Source: Erysipelothrix sp.
Lineage (GTDB): Bacteria > Bacillota_I > Bacilli_A > Erysipelotrichales > Erysipelotrichaceae
DNA length: 8,945 nt
Direction of reading: 5' to 3'
NCBI GenBank assembly: GCA_012511085.1
Contig: JAAZGU010000016.1
Coordinates: forward strand, 1-8,945
This document shows positions 6,883 to 8,945 of the stretch, in pieces. A program made the position numbers and the translations under genes. Below the pieces are notes generated by a model. It was not told the origin of the DNA and made no database searches. It worked only from the letters and a program-made list of their open reading frames with translations. The stretch's first letter is position 1. The number at the start of each line of letters is the position of its first letter.

Positions 6883-6903
6883 AAAGGGACAACCCCTTTT
6901 TTT
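6883..6903 (+). terminator. Rho-independent terminator or attenuator
   Basis: AAAGGG pairs with CCCTTT across a 5-nt loop, followed directly by further T residues (seven T at 6897-6903). It would end the acetyltransferase transcript. It stops only 4 bp before the SD of the next gene, so any promoter for that gene in the gap must lie upstream of this hairpin. Confidence 0.7.
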
Positions 6904-6915
6904 AATGGAGGAAAC

Positions 6916-7224
6916 ATGAATCAACTTAAAAAACTCGCTATTTTACTAGCCCATCATCCTTACGATGATGAATACGCAATCCAAGCCATCGCTTTAATTC
7001 ACCGGCTCTTTCCACACAACCAAATATTGGATGGGATTGCCATCATTGAACAACACATCGATGATCATCCACTCATTGTGCATTTTAAGATCACGCTCTT
7101 GGTGTTACAACATCGATTGGCCGAAGCCTTTGAACTTTACCAACGCCATATCTTTATTCTCGATGACCTCATGGATGAATTTGCGCAAATTCCACTTGAA
7201 GAAGATATGGAATCATGGCATTAA
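6916..7224 (+). CDS. Small His-rich helical protein of unknown function
   Basis: A 102-residue protein that I do not recognise. It has a strong SD (GGAGG, 6907-6911) and ATG, so it is probably expressed. Ten of 102 residues are His, spread along the chain, with a HH pair near residues 13-14. There is no Cys. The sequence looks wholly alpha-helical, with alternating Leu/Ile/Ala and charged positions and 'LQHRLAEAFELYQRH'-like segments reminiscent of TPR helices, and it ends in an acidic tail. There is no signal peptide or membrane segment, so it is probably cytoplasmic. It lies between a terminator and the serpin gene, 89 bp upstream of the serpin. A metal-binding or protein-binding role is only a guess. 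Confidence 0.7.
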   Translation: MNQLKKLAILLAHHPYDDEYAIQAIALIHRLFPHNQILDGIAIIEQHIDDHPLIVHFKITLLVLQHRLAEAFELYQRHIFILDDLMDEFAQIPLEEDMESWH

Positions 7225-7267
7225 AACGCAACCTAATCAGTAATTAAGGCATCCTATCGAAAAAGGT

Positions 7268-7295
7268 TTGCGAATTATGGATGACTTTGTATACT
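7268..7295 (+). promoter_or_regulatory. Candidate promoter of the serpin gene
   Basis: TTGCGA (7268-7273), a 16-bp spacer and TATACT (7290-7295) give a plausible sigma-A type promoter. The start of transcription would fall near 7302, placing the SD AGGAGG (7302-7307) at the very 5' end of the RNA, an unusually short leader. There is no terminator after the preceding gene, so read-through is also possible. Confidence 0.45.
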
Positions 7296-7313
7296 AGGAT
7301 TAGGAGGTTGTCC

Positions 7314-8534
7314 ATGAAAAAAATCATCTTATTATTGATCTTGGTTATCACTTTAAGTGGCTGTCAAAGTATGCCTGCTTCTTATACCGTCCTTGCGGGC
7401 GGACCCGGGCATCTAGATGGTAAAGCAAGTGGTAATCATCCAAGCGATGCCATCACCCAAGCCAACCATAAACTTGGCCAAACCATGCTTTCATATTTTG
7501 CCCAAGCTGATGAGAACACTTTTGTCTCGCCCCTGAGTTTACAGCTTGCCCTAGCGATGACGCTCAATGGTGCGACAGATGCAACCTTGGCGCAAATGCA
7601 AGCAGCCCTGCATGTGCAAGATTTACCACTTGATGAAATCAATCAACAATTCAAACAACTTCAACTCAATTTATTAGAAACCAAAGGTGTTGAATTTAAA
7701 CTCAACAATTCGATATGGATGCGTGATGAGTTTCAAGAACATGTTCATACTAGTTTTCTTGATACCAATCAAACCTACTATGGGCCCTTTGTCGCGAGTG
7801 GTGACTTTAGTCAAAAAGCCTTTGTTGAAAGCATCAACAAGTGGGTAGCCAAACACACCAACAACACCATCAAGGAAGCCGTTAAATATCCTGTGGCTGC
7901 TCTGACCCAAATGTTGTTGATCAACACGCTTTACTTTAAAGGCGATTGGGCGTTGCCTTTTCCAAAAGAAAACACCGCGCAACGGTCCTTTTTAGATTTC
8001 GATGTAGAGACCATGGCAAATATTGCTTTCTTTAATTATTTTGAAGCTCCTGATGCTCAGTATATTTCATTACCTTATAAGGACAGTGATGTGGTCATGA
8101 TTGTCGGGCTTCCAAAAGCCGACGCCATCATCACCATCGAAGATTTACTGCATGCCCATCAATTGGCGAGCTCCCATGAGGTTGATTTACAGATGCCAAA
8201 GCTCAAGACGGAGCTCACTTATGACTTGAATGATTTTTTGATCGATCACAAAATGGAAGATGCTTTTGATCCCTTCCGCGCAAACTTCAGCGCCATGGCT
8301 GACAATGCTCTACAAAATGGACTGCATATTAGTTCAGTCGTCCAGAAAACATTTATTGCGATTGATGAAAAAGGCACCGAGGCAGCGGCCATGACAAAAG
8401 TCGAGATGAAAGAACTATCCATGCCGAGCCCTGCGATTCAAATGCACATCAATCGACCTTACACGTTCATCATTTATGATCATCAGCTCGATACCATTCA
8501 TTTTGTTGGTCACATTGTTAATCCTGGTGATTAG
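7314..8534 (+). CDS. Serpin (serine protease inhibitor), predicted lipoprotein
   Basis: A 406-residue serpin, an irreversible inhibitor that traps a serine (sometimes cysteine) protease when its reactive loop is cut. The signal peptide 'MKKIILLLILVITLSGC' ends in a lipobox (LSGC) with Cys17, so it should be lipid-anchored outside the cell membrane. A linker of about 30 residues precedes the serpin core (from about 48). Core signatures are 'NTFVSPLSLQLALAMTLNGAT', 'NTLYFKGDWALPF' and the end 'HFVGHIVNP'. The hinge 'EKGTEAAAMT' has Gly354 at P15, Thr at P14 and Ala at P12-P10, as in inhibitory serpins; Met at P9 is less usual. Counting places P1-P1' at Leu368-Ser369, suggesting a chymotrypsin-, elastase- or subtilisin-like target. 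I start at 7314 because AGGAGG is 6 nt upstream; an ATG at 7281 would spoil the signal peptide. The last 17 bp overlap the convergent gene. Confidence 0.93.
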   Translation: MKKIILLLILVITLSGCQSMPASYTVLAGGPGHLDGKASGNHPSDAITQANHKLGQTMLSYFAQADENTFVSPLSLQLALAMTLNGATDATLAQMQAALHVQDLPLDEINQQFKQLQLNLLETKGVEFKLNNSIWMRDEFQEHVHTSFLDTNQTYYGPFVASGDFSQKAFVESINKWVAKHTNNTIKEAVKYPVAALTQMLLINTLYFKGDWALPFPKENTAQRSFLDFDVETMANIAFFNYFEAPDAQYISLPYKDSDVVMIVGLPKADAIITIEDLLHAHQLASSHEVDLQMPKLKTELTYDLNDFLIDHKMEDAFDPFRANFSAMADNALQNGLHISSVVQKTFIAIDEKGTEAAAMTKVEMKELSMPSPAIQMHINRPYTFIIYDHQLDTIHFVGHIVNPGD

Positions 8535-8945
8535 TTAAGGCATGCTTGCCGGCCACATAACCGGTCGCAAAGGCGATCGTCATGTTGTAACCACCGGTAA
8601 AGCCATTGACATCCAGCATTTCCCCGCCAAAGGAAAGCCAGGGATACAGCTTGGATTGCATAGTTTTAGGATTAACTTCCTTAACATCAACCCCACCCTT
8701 GGTCACAAAGGCGCGATTAAAACCCATGACATCATGAATCGTTAAAGTAAATGTTTGTAGTTTCTCGAGCAAAGAACCCCCATCAAGGGTGTCCATGACT
8801 TGCATTAAACGTTTCGGTAACAGCTCCAACCCATCCACAATTTCAGATGGGTTTTTTTCATCCAAAACCAAACCATCACTAAAATCAATGGTAACCTTTA
8901 CCTTGGCTTTTAAAGCCAGCGCATCCACACAATAACTGCTCAAAG
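8518..8945 (-). CDS. BaiN/HI0933-type NAD(P)/FAD-dependent oxidoreductase (C-terminal part only)
   Basis: The frame is open through the right edge, so only about the last 142 residues of a protein usually near 400 residues are seen. The TTG at 8943 is not a credible start. The signature 'AFVTKGGVDVKEVNPKTM' and the FAD-binding end 'SFGGEMLDVNGFTGGYNMTIAFATGYVAG' are typical of the HI0933/YhiN/BaiN flavoprotein family. Members are cytoplasmic FAD enzymes whose substrates are mostly unknown; one (BaiN) is linked to bile-acid reduction, but family membership alone does not imply this. It is convergent with the serpin gene, and the two overlap by 17 bp with no separate terminator visible. Confidence 0.88.
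   Translation of the reverse strand, partial: LSSYCVDALALKAKVKVTIDFSDGLVLDEKNPSEIVDGLELLPKRLMQVMDTLDGGSLLEKLQTFTLTIHDVMGFNRAFVTKGGVDVKEVNPKTMQSKLYPWLSFGGEMLDVNGFTGGYNMTIAFATGYVAGKHALTNHQD

Noticed and set aside
7281..7313. Upstream ATG giving an 11-residue longer serpin
   Set aside because: It has no SD, would place a basic segment ahead of the signal peptide, and lies inside the likely promoter; the ATG at 7314 has a well-spaced AGGAGG.
1..8945. Mobile elements, CRISPR arrays, tRNA or rRNA genes
   Set aside because: No transposase or integrase, no regularly spaced repeats and no cloverleaf-like or rRNA-like sequence was seen by eye on either strand.

Overview
The window looks like an ordinary chromosomal stretch of a low-GC Bacillota bacterium. 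AT-rich intergenic DNA, strong AGGAGG-type ribosome sites, rho-independent terminators, a PRD-type MtlR and a two-domain mannitol IICB all point that way. An Erysipelotrichia-like lineage is my weak guess from protein style only. All visible stops are TAA or TAG, and no in-frame TGA is needed in any gene. I see no RNA genes, insertion sequences, prophage genes or CRISPR.

Positions 1-4619 (minus strand) hold a mannitol operon read mtlD, mtlA, mtlR. An extended -10 promoter with an upstream dyad sits before mtlD. Mannitol is imported and phosphorylated by MtlA (IICB). Mannitol-1-phosphate is oxidised to fructose-6-phosphate by MtlD. MtlR, cut by the left edge, should control the operon through PTS-dependent phosphorylation. 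The IIA component (mtlF) needed to phosphorylate MtlA is not in the window. Hairpins lie in both intercistronic gaps.

Positions 4743-6174 (minus strand) hold a two-gene DNA alkylation repair operon: an AlkA-type glycosylase followed 1 bp later by an Ogt-type O6-methylguanine methyltransferase, closed by a strong terminator. A GNAT acetyltransferase of the RimJ/RimL type (6249-6806, plus) is divergent from it. The short shared intergenic region contains a small dyad.

Positions 6807-8534 (plus strand) hold a spacer with a 12-bp direct repeat and a terminator, then a small His-rich protein of unknown function, then a serpin made as a lipoprotein. The serpin keeps an inhibitory-type hinge and has a predicted Leu-Ser scissile bond, so a surface-anchored inhibitor of serine proteases is likely. 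Its end overlaps by 17 bp the end of a convergent BaiN/HI0933-type flavoprotein gene that runs off the right edge.

The most unusual parts are the lipoprotein serpin with its small unknown neighbour and the control DNA around them. I found no convincing undescribed multi-gene system.
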